64,000 nucleotides of DNA. It comes from JAWKJY01 sp041393535 (lineage in GTDB: Bacteria > Actinomycetota > Thermoleophilia > Gaiellales > Gaiellaceae). A program made the position numbers and the translations under genes. A model generated the notes under the pieces. That model was not told the origin of the DNA. It saw only the letters and a program-made list of their open reading frames with translations, and made no database searches. The stretch spans positions 131,133 through 195,132 of the forward strand of contig JAWKJY010000009.1 of assembly GCA_041393535.1 (NCBI GenBank), in the 5' to 3' direction. Of this stretch, positions 25,516 through 33,261 are shown in pieces; positions within the stretch are counted from its first letter, which is position 1, and each line of letters starts with the position of its first letter.

Positions 25516-26696
25516 GTCCGGGCCCCCGCGGTCGGCGGGCGCGTCTCCGGCGGACGCACGTCGAAGCGCAGGAGCGCGCCGACCCCGTCCCAGCGCGCCA
25601 GGCCGTGCTCCTCGACGAGGCGCGTCTCGCCGCCGTGCAGCAGCGTGCCGCGGAGCGCCGCGTCCAGGCCGCCGCCCGGCTCGTGCTCGAGCTCTCGTCC
25701 GTCCCGGGCGCACCGGCCGGGGCCCGCGCTCGCCTGCCCGCAGGCGGGACAGGCCCACGCGTCTGCCGTCCGCCCGTCGACGAGGAGCGTCCCGACCTGC
25801 CCGGCCCAGGCGGCCGCCAGCGTCGGTGCCCACGCGGCCACGGCACGGCCGGCCCGTCCCAGCTCGCCGGTCAGCTCATCGACGAGCGCGGCGCCCTCGC
25901 GGGCGAGCCGCTGCTCGAGCAGCCGCTCGCCCTCCTCGGCGAGCGCCGCAGCGCCCGCGTGCGCCTCGACGGTCGCCCAGCCGATCAGGGCCTCCTCGAG
26001 GTGGCTGGGCAGCAGCCCGAGCAGCTCGCTCCGCTGATCCTCGGCGCACGCGAGGACGAGCAGCTGCTCCGAGCCGGGAGCCAGTGCGCGGGCGATCGCG
26101 TCCACGAGGTCGCGCAGGTGCAGGTGCGCGTCGCGGTCGATGGTGCGCTGGTAGCGCGCCTGCGACCAGCCGCCCTGGTCGTGGCGCCCCTGGCCGTCCC
26201 GACCCGCGTCCACGACCGGCTCGAGCCGGCCGTGCCGCCAGCGCCAGACGTCGCCGCGGTCGCGGCTCGCGGCGGCGACGACGAGGGTGCGATCGCGTGC
26301 GAGCGTCGGCAGGAGCGGCGCCAGCCGGGCCGTTCGGCCGACGTGCGTCTCGTCCCTGACCGGCCGGCGCAGGCCGGCCTCGAGCCAGACGCCGTCGGTC
26401 CCGCACACGGCGAGCGAGAGCCCCCGCAGCCGCGAGCGGTCGATCCCGTGCTCGAGCCGGTCGCGGATCGCGCGCGCGTCCTCGCGCAGCCCGCGCGCGG
26501 TCGCGTGGTCGAGCGCCGGGGCCAGCGCCTCGACCCGTCGCTCCAGCCCGTCCGTCAGGGAGGTGATGCGCGAGTCGAGCTGCGCCCGGGTCGGCGTGGT
26601 CGACGGGTCGAGGTCGACCGCGACCGACGTGACGAGGCCGCGCCCGCCCCCTACGGCGGCGAACGCGTACGCGAGATCGCGATCGAGGTCCGCCAT
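25512..26696 (-). CDS. baeRF-like (eRF1-domain) protein with C-terminal zinc ribbon
   Basis: This is a 394-residue protein resembling the actinobacterial baeRF families (bacterial/archaeal relatives of peptide-chain release factor eRF1). It shows GLVTSVAVDLDPS at the start, RTLVVAAASRDRGDVWRWRHG, then QGGWSQARYQRTIDRDAHLH, which is a hallmark of the group, and EQLLVLACAEDQRSELLGLLP. The C-terminal part has CPACGQ and CARDGREL, a possible zinc ribbon. ATG 26696 starts MADLDRDLAYAF. Family roles are thought to be ribosome rescue or stress-related. It precedes the small basic gene with a four-base overlap. Confidence 0.82.
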   Translation of the reverse strand: MADLDRDLAYAFAAVGGGRGLVTSVAVDLDPSTTPTRAQLDSRITSLTDGLERRVEALAPALDHATARGLREDARAIRDRLEHGIDRSRLRGLSLAVCGTDGVWLEAGLRRPVRDETHVGRTARLAPLLPTLARDRTLVVAAASRDRGDVWRWRHGRLEPVVDAGRDGQGRHDQGGWSQARYQRTIDRDAHLHLRDLVDAIARALAPGSEQLLVLACAEDQRSELLGLLPSHLEEALIGWATVEAHAGAAALAEEGERLLEQRLAREGAALVDELTGELGRAGRAVAAWAPTLAAAWAGQVGTLLVDGRTADAWACPACGQASAGPGRCARDGRELEHEPGGGLDAALRGTLLHGGETRLVEEHGLARWDGVGALLRFDVRPPETRPPTAGART

Positions 26697-26739
26697 CGGC
26701 TGACGGTGCCCGGCTCCGGGCCGGCGCAAACCACGGGGC

Positions 26740-26909
26740 TCAGGCCTCGCTGCGGGTGCCGCGACCCCGGCGGCCCGCCTCGCGTCCGCTGAAGACGTCG
26801 AAGACCGCGCAGGCGAGGAGGGCGACGGCCCAGTCGTTCCACGTCCCGAACCACTCGAGGTCCGGCGTCCCCGGATCAGCCAGACGATCAGCCACACGAA
26901 GCTGGCCAC
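26740..26909 (-). CDS. Possible small membrane protein, one frame break
   Basis: This is a candidate ORF of about 56 residues with VASFVWLIVWL, then DLEWFGTWNDWAVALLACAVFDVFSG and a basic tail. The two hydrophobic stretches are in different frames, joined by a break near 26880. The aromatic-rich segment is unlike random GC-biased frames. GTG 26909 has no good ribosome site. It would be upstream of the baeRF gene on the same strand (43 bp gap). Weakly supported. Confidence 0.35.
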
Positions 26910-27349
26910 GCTGCCAGCGTACTCGCGCCCGGCGCGACGCCGTGGCAACCCGGGCGCCCGCGCCCGGGGCGTTCGCGCGCCGTGGCCCCGCGCGGCGGGT
27001 GTGGAGCGATCGTCGCGGAGTCGGCACGCTTCCGTGACGGACGCGTGCGGGATTCGACGCTAGGCTCGTTGCCGGCGGCACGTGGACCCCCCACCCAAGG
27101 GCGGGAGTGCGGCGGTGGGACGTGTCCGGCGGGGACATGGCCCTGGTGGACGTGGCCGCGACGGGCATGGCCGGGATGGACGTGACCGTGCCGGACGCGC
27201 GGCCCGGATCGACGCGGCCGCGACGGACATGGCCGGAATGGATCGGGCCGCGACGCGCATGGCCAGAATCGACGGTGGCCCGTCGAACCCAGGCGGGATG
27301 ACGGCCGGCCTGCTCGCCTCCGGGCCGGTCAGGGCCGGCGCGCGGGAGC
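26910..27349. other. Gene-free spacer of about 440 bp carrying a minisatellite
   Basis: No convincing gene is present. The right half contains a degenerate 30-bp tandem repeat, annotated separately. The rest is GC-rich spacer between two minus-strand transcription units. Confidence 0.6.
27149..27273. repeat. Degenerate 30-bp tandem repeat (about four copies)
   Basis: Units start at 27149, 27179, 27211 and 27241, with a trailing GAC. The consensus reads roughly GACGNGGCCGCGACG then G/C-A/G-CATGGCCGGAATG; unit two is 32 bp and the most diverged. In the plus frames it would read as a ten-residue D-x-A-A-T-x-M-A-x-M motif, but the two-base difference shifts frame, so it is probably not coding today. 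Confidence 0.7.
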
Positions 27350-28093
27350 TCAGTGCAGGACGACCCCGCCGTTCACGTTCAGGTCCTCGCCGACGATGTA
27401 CGCACCGCCGTCGCCGAGCAGGAACTCGATCACGCGCGCGACCTCGTCCGGACGGCCGGCGCGGCCGAGCGGGATCTCCGCCGCGCGGGCCGCGAGCGCG
27501 TCCGGCACGCCGAGCTCTGCCATCGCCGGGTCGATGGCGTCCGACCACATCGGCGTTTCGACCGGCCCGGGGCAGACGCAGTTGACGAGCACGTCGGGGG
27601 CGAGCGCGACCGCCGCCGACCGCGTCAGGCTGATCACGGCCGCCTTCGAGGCGGCGTAGGCGGCGAAGCTCGGCGCCCCGACCTTGCCCGCCGTCGAGGC
27701 GAGGTTGACGACGCGCGCGGGCGGCGCCGCGGCGCGCAGGAGCGGCAGGGCGGCCTGCAGGCAGAGGTACGAGCCGACGACGTTGACGCGCAGGACGCGC
27801 TCCCACTCCGCCTGGCTCGACGCCTCGAAGCGCGACACGGCGACGATCCCGGCGCTGCACACGAGCGCGTCGAGGGACGGCGTCAGCGACGCGACCCGGC
27901 CGAACGCGTCGCGGACGCTCGCCTCGTCCGCGACGTCGAGCTCGACGGCCTCCACGCCGACCTCCTCGGCGAGCGCGACGAGCGCCCGGGCCCGCACGTC
28001 GGCGGCGATCACCCGCCAGCCGCCGCCCGCGAGCAGCCGGGCCGTCGCCGCGCCGATGCCGCTCGCCGCCCCCGTGACGAGCGCCGTCCTCAC
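27350..28093 (-). CDS. SDR family oxidoreductase
   Basis: This is a 247-residue classical SDR. It has TGAASGIG at the N-terminus, VCSAGI in place of NNAG, the catalytic Ser in VNLASTAG, YAASK as YxxxK, and a C-terminal GEDLNVNGG typical of FabG-like enzymes. The GTG start overlaps the stop of the upstream alpha/beta hydrolase (GTGA), so the pair is an operon. It probably oxidises a hydroxyl produced by the hydrolase step. Substrate unknown. Confidence 0.94.
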   Translation of the reverse strand: MRTALVTGAASGIGAATARLLAGGGWRVIAADVRARALVALAEEVGVEAVELDVADEASVRDAFGRVASLTPSLDALVCSAGIVAVSRFEASSQAEWERVLRVNVVGSYLCLQAALPLLRAAAPPARVVNLASTAGKVGAPSFAAYAASKAAVISLTRSAAVALAPDVLVNCVCPGPVETPMWSDAIDPAMAELGVPDALAARAAEIPLGRAGRPDEVARVIEFLLGDGGAYIVGEDLNVNGGVVLH

Positions 28094-28977
28094 AGGTGCG
28101 CTGCGAGCCAGGCGAGCGTCTCGTCGACGACCGTGGCGAGGGCCGGGTCCTCGTAGACGTCGAAGTGGTCGACCCCGGCCGGGAGGCGCACGAGCCGCTT
28201 CGGCTCGCCCGCGTGCGCGAACGCGCTCTCTGCCTGCTCGATCGGCACGACGACGTCGCCCTCGGCGGCGATCAGCAGGAGCGCGCGCGGCGCGATCCGG
28301 CCCGCGAGCTCGTCCGGGGCGAACCCGAGCAGCGCCTCGACCGTCCACCAGGGCACCTCGCGCCTCGGCGCGATCGCCGCGTGGCGCGCGTGGAACGCCG
28401 CCGCGGCGGGCGTCGGGGTGGCGGGCCGGAAGGCGGAGATGGGCACGACCGTCGACACGCCCTCGAGCGCGCGGCGCGTCCGGTCGGCCGCGACCTCGGC
28501 GAGCACGCGCTCCCAGCTCTCGTCGGTGTTGACCGAGCGCAGCCAGCGGCCGCCGTTCGTCACCGGGACGCTCGCGACGACGGCCCGGGCGCGCTCGTCG
28601 TGCGCGGCGGCGTGCAGCACGACGGCGCCGCCGAAGCTCGTCCCCCAGAGGCCGACCCGCTCCGGGGCCACCTCGGGCTGGGCCTGCAGGAAGGTGATCG
28701 CCGCCCGGACGTCCTGCGACTGGCGCTCGGGGAGCAGCAGGTTGCGCGGCTCGCCGGCGCTCTCGCCGAAGTGGCGGTAGTCGATCCGCAGCGTCGCGTA
28801 GCCGGCGCGTGCGATGCGCGCCGCGATCTCGGGCAGGTCCATCGCCATCGTGCAGGCGAAGCCGTGGCAGACGACGACGCCCGGCAGCCCGCGTGCGCCC
28901 GCAGGCGCCGTCAGGACGCCGGCGACGCGGACGCCCTCGCTGTACATGTCCACCGCGCGCTCGACCAGCTCGGCCAC
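28090..28977 (-). CDS. Alpha/beta hydrolase (dienelactone-hydrolase-like)
   Basis: This is a 295-residue alpha/beta hydrolase. The oxyanion region is VVCHGFACTMAM, the nucleophile elbow is GTSFGG, the acid is in IAAEGDVVVP, and His is in GVDHFDVYEDP. The N-terminal DMYSEGVRVAGVLTAP and the LRIDYRHFGESAG segment are seen in the S9/DLH-type group that removes acyl groups from modified substrates. It overlaps the following SDR gene by four bases. It is 18 bp downstream of the uncharacterised 339-residue gene. Confidence 0.92.
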   Translation of the reverse strand: MAELVERAVDMYSEGVRVAGVLTAPAGARGLPGVVVCHGFACTMAMDLPEIAARIARAGYATLRIDYRHFGESAGEPRNLLLPERQSQDVRAAITFLQAQPEVAPERVGLWGTSFGGAVVLHAAAHDERARAVVASVPVTNGGRWLRSVNTDESWERVLAEVAADRTRRALEGVSTVVPISAFRPATPTPAAAAFHARHAAIAPRREVPWWTVEALLGFAPDELAGRIAPRALLLIAAEGDVVVPIEQAESAFAHAGEPKRLVRLPAGVDHFDVYEDPALATVVDETLAWLAAHL

Positions 28978-28995
28978 GGCGCGATTCTGCCACCT

Positions 28996-30015
28996 TCAGG
29001 TGAGGAACGGGCGGAGCCGCGTCCAGCGGGCGCGGCTCGTCGTCCACTCGGCGTAGACGGCGCTCCCGTCGACGACCTGCTCCGCGTGGTGCAGCGTGGC
29101 CCGGTGCAGCGCGGCGAAGTGCGCCTCGATGCCCTCGACCCCGAGGTCGCGGTAGGCGCGGAGCGACGGCTCGTTGACGAACGTCCCGAGCGCGACGAGC
29201 AGCTGCGTCCGCGGCGAGAGCGCCCGCCAGCGGGCGAGATGGTCGACCTGCTCTGCGAGGCCGGCCTCGAACGACGCGCGGTCGGCGAGCGACGTGTCGT
29301 AGAACAGGATCGCGAGCTGGTCGACGAGCGGCACGAGCCCGTCGACCTGGTCGACGCGGTGCGGCTCCTTCCACGACCGGACCTCCGACGCCGTCGCCGG
29401 CAGGACGATCGACAGGAACGCGTCGGGGAGCGCCTCGCGCAGGCGCGCCACGAAGCGGTTCACGGCCCCCGGGTAGTCGCCCATCGGGGCGCCGACGCCG
29501 ACGATGCGCTCCAGGTCGAGATGGAGGCCCGGTGCGTCGACCGCGCCGACGAGCCGGGCCGCGTCGTCGACGGCGCGCTCCACCCAGTCGGCGTCGTCGA
29601 GCCGGAGCTGCCGCCCCTGGATGCCGCCGATCCAGGGCGGCGTCCCGCCCAGGTGGTGCTCCCGCAGGACGTCGAAGATGCCGGGGCCGCGGAGGAACGA
29701 GCGCTCCGGCGAGGAGCCGTCCAGCCGGAACGGGCCGAGGGAGACGAACGGGTACGAGATCCGCTCGCGCGCGAGCCGTCGGCCGAGCCGCGCGATGGCT
29801 CCGTCGTCGAGCAGGGGCGGTCCGCCCGCGACGCGGAAGCGCAGCTGCCCGACCACGTCCCACCGGGCGCGTGGCCGTCGCGTGACGCGTACCCACGCCG
29901 CGTTCGTCCTGCCCCAGTGGCCCGGCGGCGGCGTCCCCGCCCAGGGCGATCGCGGCAGCTCGCGCCGCACGAGCGCGGCGATCCGGCCCAGCCGCACCGC
30001 CCGAGCGTCGGTCAC
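28996..30015 (-). CDS. Uncharacterised protein, possible TIM-barrel glycosidase-like
   Basis: This is a 339-residue protein not assigned to a named family. The segment GLHLDLERIVG followed by ALPDAFLSIVLPATASEV and VDQLAILFYDTSL resembles the beta4 and beta6 strands of GH18-like TIM barrels, where DxxDxDxE carries the acid; here the pattern is HLDLE. Other blocks are RISYPFVSLGPFRLDGS and SPRTQLLVALGTFVNEPS. GTG start at 30015. It lies between the ABC transporter genes and the hydrolase/SDR pair on the same strand. Fold assignment is inference. Confidence 0.75.
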   Translation of the reverse strand: MTDARAVRLGRIAALVRRELPRSPWAGTPPPGHWGRTNAAWVRVTRRPRARWDVVGQLRFRVAGGPPLLDDGAIARLGRRLARERISYPFVSLGPFRLDGSSPERSFLRGPGIFDVLREHHLGGTPPWIGGIQGRQLRLDDADWVERAVDDAARLVGAVDAPGLHLDLERIVGVGAPMGDYPGAVNRFVARLREALPDAFLSIVLPATASEVRSWKEPHRVDQVDGLVPLVDQLAILFYDTSLADRASFEAGLAEQVDHLARWRALSPRTQLLVALGTFVNEPSLRAYRDLGVEGIEAHFAALHRATLHHAEQVVDGSAVYAEWTTSRARWTRLRPFLT

Positions 30016-30048
30016 GGGGCGACGCTACTCGATCTGCAGCGGCGGAGG

Positions 30049-30789
30049 TCAGGCGTGCTCGCGTGCCGTGTCCCGCCGGTAGGCGGCGCCGGCCGCGAGC
30101 GCCGTGCCGACGCTCCAGGCTGCGACGACGATCCAGCCGGTCGCGCTCCAGCCGTCGCCGCCGGTGCCGACCCGGCTCGCCTGCACCAGCCAGTAGGACG
30201 GCAGAGCCTCGGCGATCGCGTGCAGCACGCCACCCGTGATCGGGAACCACACGCCGCCGAGGAACGCGAGCAGGGCCGTCGTCCCGCCGATCGCCGGCCC
30301 GACCGCATCGCTCCCGACGAGGTGGCCGATGAGCACGGCGAGCCCGGCGAACGGGATCAGCCCGACGAGCATCAACCCCGTCATGGCGACCCAGCTCCCC
30401 GCTCCGAGTCGCACCCCGAGCGCCGCACCGGCGACGTAGAGCAGCCCGATCGTGACGAGCGCGAGTGCGTACGCGGTCACGAGCTTCGCCTGGAAGTACG
30501 TCCGCGCGTCGAGCGGGGTCAGGCGCAGCAGCCGGTTCCAGCCGAGAGAGCGCTCGGCGGCGATCCGCCCGCCCGCTCCGAGCACGGCGTTCATGGCCCC
30601 GAAGGTGGCCAGCCCGGCCATGAAGTAGACGGGCGCGCTGATGCCGCTGCCGCCGAGGTCGCCCACGCCCCGGTTCGGTGCGGCGATCGCGAAGTAGAGC
30701 ACGAGCGGGAAGCCGAGCGAGAACGCGAGCAGGCGCCGGTTGCGGACCGTGCGCAGCAGCTCGTAGCGGACGTAGCCGGCGCGGCTCAT
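30049..30789 (-). CDS. ABC-2 type transporter permease
   Basis: This is a 246-residue integral membrane permease of the ABC-2 group with about six TM segments: LLAFSLGFPLVLYFAIA, APVYFMAGLATFGAMNAVL, AYALALVTIGLLYVAGAALG, VAMTGLMLVGLIPFAGLAVLIG, ALLAFLGGVWFPITGGVL, and a C-terminal ATGWIVVAAWSVGTALAAGA. The GRIAAERSLGWNRLLRLTPL loop is typical. Its ATG overlaps the ATPase stop (ATGA), so both are made together. Likely exports a drug, lipid or polysaccharide; cargo not indicated. Confidence 0.94.
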   Translation of the reverse strand: MSRAGYVRYELLRTVRNRRLLAFSLGFPLVLYFAIAAPNRGVGDLGGSGISAPVYFMAGLATFGAMNAVLGAGGRIAAERSLGWNRLLRLTPLDARTYFQAKLVTAYALALVTIGLLYVAGAALGVRLGAGSWVAMTGLMLVGLIPFAGLAVLIGHLVGSDAVGPAIGGTTALLAFLGGVWFPITGGVLHAIAEALPSYWLVQASRVGTGGDGWSATGWIVVAAWSVGTALAAGAAYRRDTAREHA

Positions 30790-31715
30790 GCAACCCGCTC
30801 CGGCGCGTCCTCGCTCGTCAGGTGCAGGAACGCCTCCTCGAGCACCGCTCCCGTGATCTCGATGTCGCGCGCCGCCGGCAGCTCGGCGAGCAGCGCACGG
30901 ATCGCGGCGTCCGAGTCGGTGCACGACAGCTCGATCGTGTCGCCGCGGCGCTCGGCCCGGGTGACACCGGCCAGCGCCTCGAGCCGCACGCCCGGCACGC
31001 CGGGAAGCGTCGCCCTGATCGTCCGCAGGCCGACCCGCGACTTCACCTCGGACGGTGACCCGTCTGCGACCACGCGGCCGTGCGCGAGCAGGACGACCCG
31101 GTCCGCGAAGGCGTCGGCCTCCTGCAGGTAGTGGGTCGCGAACAGGATCGTCCGTCCGGCCGCGGCGAGGGCGCGCACCGTCGCCCAGAACTCCCGCCGC
31201 GCCTCGACGTCCATCCCGACGGTGGGCTCGTCGAGGACGAGCAGCTCGGGGTCGCCGACCAGCGCGACGGCGAGGCGAACGCGCTGCGCCTGCCCGCCGC
31301 TCAGCTTCTGCGTGCGCCGGTGCGCCAGATCCTCGAGGCCGGTCAGCGCCAGCGTCTCCCCGACCGCGCGCGGCGCGGGGTAGAGCGACGCGATCATCGC
31401 GAGCAGCTCGGCGACCGTGAGGTCGCGCAGCAGGCCGCCGGTCTGGAGCATGGCGCCCACGCGGCCGGCTGCGACGGCGACGCGCGGCTCGAGCGCGAGC
31501 ACCCGGGCCGTCCCCGCATCGGGCTGCTGGAGGCCGAGCAGCAGGTCGAGCGTCGTCGACTTGCCGGCCCCGTTCGGACCGAGCAGCGCAACGGTCTCGC
31601 CGATCTCTATCGCCAGGTCGAGGTCGCGAACGGCCTCGATCGGCCCCGCCGGGGACGGGTAGGCCTTGCGCAGGCCGCGCAGCAGCACCCCCGGCGGTCG
31701 CTCGTCCGCGTCCAT
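30786..31715 (-). CDS. ABC transporter ATP-binding protein
   Basis: This is a 309-residue ATPase of the DrrA/CcmA-type exporters. Walker A is GPNGAGKST at residues 46-54, the Q-loop is in AMLQTGG, the signature is LSGGQAQRVRL near 140, Walker B is LLVLDEPTVGMD, and the H-loop is in FATHYLQEA. The C-terminal 80 residues are the extra domain usual for this group. ATG 31715 is preceded by CGGGAG; an upstream ATG would add about 33 poorly conserved residues. It is first in a two-gene operon with the permease. Confidence 0.95.
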   Translation of the reverse strand: MDADERPPGVLLRGLRKAYPSPAGPIEAVRDLDLAIEIGETVALLGPNGAGKSTTLDLLLGLQQPDAGTARVLALEPRVAVAAGRVGAMLQTGGLLRDLTVAELLAMIASLYPAPRAVGETLALTGLEDLAHRRTQKLSGGQAQRVRLAVALVGDPELLVLDEPTVGMDVEARREFWATVRALAAAGRTILFATHYLQEADAFADRVVLLAHGRVVADGSPSEVKSRVGLRTIRATLPGVPGVRLEALAGVTRAERRGDTIELSCTDSDAAIRALLAELPAARDIEITGAVLEEAFLHLTSEDAPERVA

Positions 31716-31804
31716 CCACTCCCGGTACCCCGCTCGCCGCCGCCTCACGCGGATCCCCGGCGAGGCACGGCAGCTCGCGCTACGCTCGCGCGGAGGTGAC
31801 GAGC

Positions 31805-31861
31805 ATGACGCCAACGGTGTCGGACGGGGCGCGCTCCGTCCGGCGCGGGCGGGCCGGATGA
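31805..31861 (+). CDS. Possible 18-residue leader peptide before pcaH
   Basis: ATG 31805 has a strong GGAGGTGACGAG site and reads MTPTVSDGARSVRRGRAG to a TGA at 31859-31861. This overlaps the pcaH ATG as ATGA, whereas pcaH itself has only a weak site. It could be a leader for translational coupling, or the true pcaH start with a frame break. Weakly supported. Confidence 0.35.
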   Translation: MTPTVSDGARSVRRGRAG

Positions 31862-32577
31862 GCGGCGTGCGGTCGCACTGGGGGCCGAAGGCCTACGACG
31901 ACCACCCGCCGTTCCGGTACGACGAGTACCGCTCGACGGTGAAGCGGGCGCGCGTGAAGGACATGGTCGCGATCGTCCGGACGCTGAGCGAGCTGACGGG
32001 CCCCGGGCCGGCCTGGTCGGACGCGACCCCGGAGGACGCCGACCTGACGACGAACGCCGGCACGGGCGGCGAGGCGATCGGGTCGCGGACGATCGTCACC
32101 GGCCGGGTGCTCGACGAGCACGGGCGGCCGCTGCCGGGGACGCTGCTGGAGATCTGGCAGGCGAACGCGAGCGGGCGCTACGCCCACTGGCGCGAGGTCG
32201 ACTTCCCGGCCCCGCTCGACCCGAACTTCCTCGGGGCCGGGCGCTGCAGGACCGACGGCGACGGCGTGTACCGCTTCCTCACCGTGCGGCCGGGCGCGTA
32301 CCCGTGGGGGAACCACCCGAACGCGTGGCGGCCGCCGCACGTCCACCTCTCGCTGCTCGGCCCGGGCCTCGGCTCGCGCCTGGTCACCCAGATGTACTTC
32401 GAGAGCGACCCGCTGCTCGAGCTCGACCCGATCTTCCTGGCCGTGCCGGAGCACGCGCGCGAGCGCCTGCTCGCGCGCTACGACCACGAGGTCACGGAGG
32501 CCGCGTTCGCGCTCGGCTACCGCTTCGACATCGTCCTGCGCGGGCCCGCGGCGACGCCGTTCGAGGACGGTGCCTGA
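31858..32577 (+). CDS. pcaH: Protocatechuate 3,4-dioxygenase, beta subunit
   Basis: This is a 239-residue intradiol dioxygenase beta chain, the iron-carrying subunit that cleaves protocatechuate to 3-carboxy-cis,cis-muconate in the beta-ketoadipate pathway. The beta-chain motif YRSTVKRA with TLSELTGPG is at the N-terminus. The iron ligands are in GRYAHW (first Tyr) and YPWGNHPNAWRPPHVH (second Tyr and two His). The start ATG at 31858 has a weak site. Its TGA overlaps the pcaG ATG (TGATG). Other pca genes (pcaB, pcaC, pcaD) are not in the window. Confidence 0.95.
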   Translation: MSGVRSHWGPKAYDDHPPFRYDEYRSTVKRARVKDMVAIVRTLSELTGPGPAWSDATPEDADLTTNAGTGGEAIGSRTIVTGRVLDEHGRPLPGTLLEIWQANASGRYAHWREVDFPAPLDPNFLGAGRCRTDGDGVYRFLTVRPGAYPWGNHPNAWRPPHVHLSLLGPGLGSRLVTQMYFESDPLLELDPIFLAVPEHARERLLARYDHEVTEAAFALGYRFDIVLRGPAATPFEDGA

Positions 32578-33152
32578 TGCGCCGCCCCGGCGAGACGCCC
32601 TCGCAGACGGTCGGGCCGTACTTCCACCTCGGGCTCGCCGCGCCCGGCGAGCGCGTCCTCGCCGGCCCGGACGTCCCCGGGCGGCGGATCCGGATCGAGG
32701 GCCAGGTGCTGGACGGCGACCGCCGGCCCGTCGAGGACGCGCTGCTCGAGCTGTGGCAGGCCAATGCCGCCGGCCGCTACCGGCACCCGCTGGACGACCG
32801 CGAGGAGCTGCCGCTGGACGAGGGCTTCCTCGGCTACGGGCGCTGCTCGACCGACTTCCGGACCGGCCTGTACGCGTTCGAGACGATCGCGCCCGGTCGC
32901 GTGCCGCACCCGGACGGCGGCCTGCAGGCGCCCCACCTCTCCCTGGTCGTCCAGGCCCGCGGGATGCTGCTCCCGTCGTTCACGCGGATCTACCTGGGCG
33001 ACGAGGCCGAGGCGAACGCGACCGACCCGCTGCTCGCCGCGCTCCCGCCCGAGCGGGCCGCGACGCTGATCGCCGCGCCCGTCTCGCCCGGGACCTACCG
33101 CTTCGACGTCCGCTTCCAGGGCGACGACGAGACGGTCTTCCTCGACGTCTGA
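32577..33152 (+). CDS. pcaG: Protocatechuate 3,4-dioxygenase, alpha subunit
   Basis: This is a 191-residue alpha chain that pairs with PcaH to form the (alpha beta Fe) protomer. It has the family start GETPSQTVGPYFHLGL, a shared LLELWQANAAGRYRH, and GYGRCSTDFRTGLYAFETI. In place of the beta chain's metal HxH it has APHLSLVV, so it carries no iron, as expected. The one-base TGATG overlap with pcaH gives coupled, stoichiometric translation. A weak hairpin follows. Confidence 0.95.
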   Translation: MRRPGETPSQTVGPYFHLGLAAPGERVLAGPDVPGRRIRIEGQVLDGDRRPVEDALLELWQANAAGRYRHPLDDREELPLDEGFLGYGRCSTDFRTGLYAFETIAPGRVPHPDGGLQAPHLSLVVQARGMLLPSFTRIYLGDEAEANATDPLLAALPPERAATLIAAPVSPGTYRFDVRFQGDDETVFLDV

Positions 33153-33157
33153 GCCGC

Positions 33158-33172
33158 GACCGGGGCCCGGTC
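33158..33172 (+). terminator. Weak hairpin after pcaG
   Basis: GACCGG pairs with CCGGTC around a 3-base loop, six bases after the pcaG stop. It is short and lacks a U-tract, so its effect is uncertain. It abuts the palindrome GTCCTAGGAC at 33173-33182. Confidence 0.3.
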
Positions 33173-33182
33173 GTCCTAGGAC
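33173..33182. promoter_or_regulatory. Palindrome upstream of the glyco-operon
   Basis: GTCCTAGGAC, the same 10-bp core as in 24584-24597, lies 80 bp before the first gene of the glyco-operon. A shared operator is possible; two sites in 64 kb is modest evidence. Confidence 0.35.
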
Positions 33183-33261
33183 CAAGGCCTCGTTGCGTCC
33201 GGGACGCGCGCGGCGGCATCGTCGTCGCCATGAGCGAGACGTCGCACCGGAGCCGTCGCTG

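Noticed and set aside
24411..26792. 793-codon plus-strand ORF across the spacer and baeRF gene
   Set aside because: It mixes spacer and antisense sequence; Arg/Ala/Pro-rich with no motif.
27107..27301. Coding gene over the 30-bp tandem repeat
   Set aside because: The repeat unit of 32 bp in the second copy breaks the frame, there is no matching ribosome site, and no conserved domain is read.
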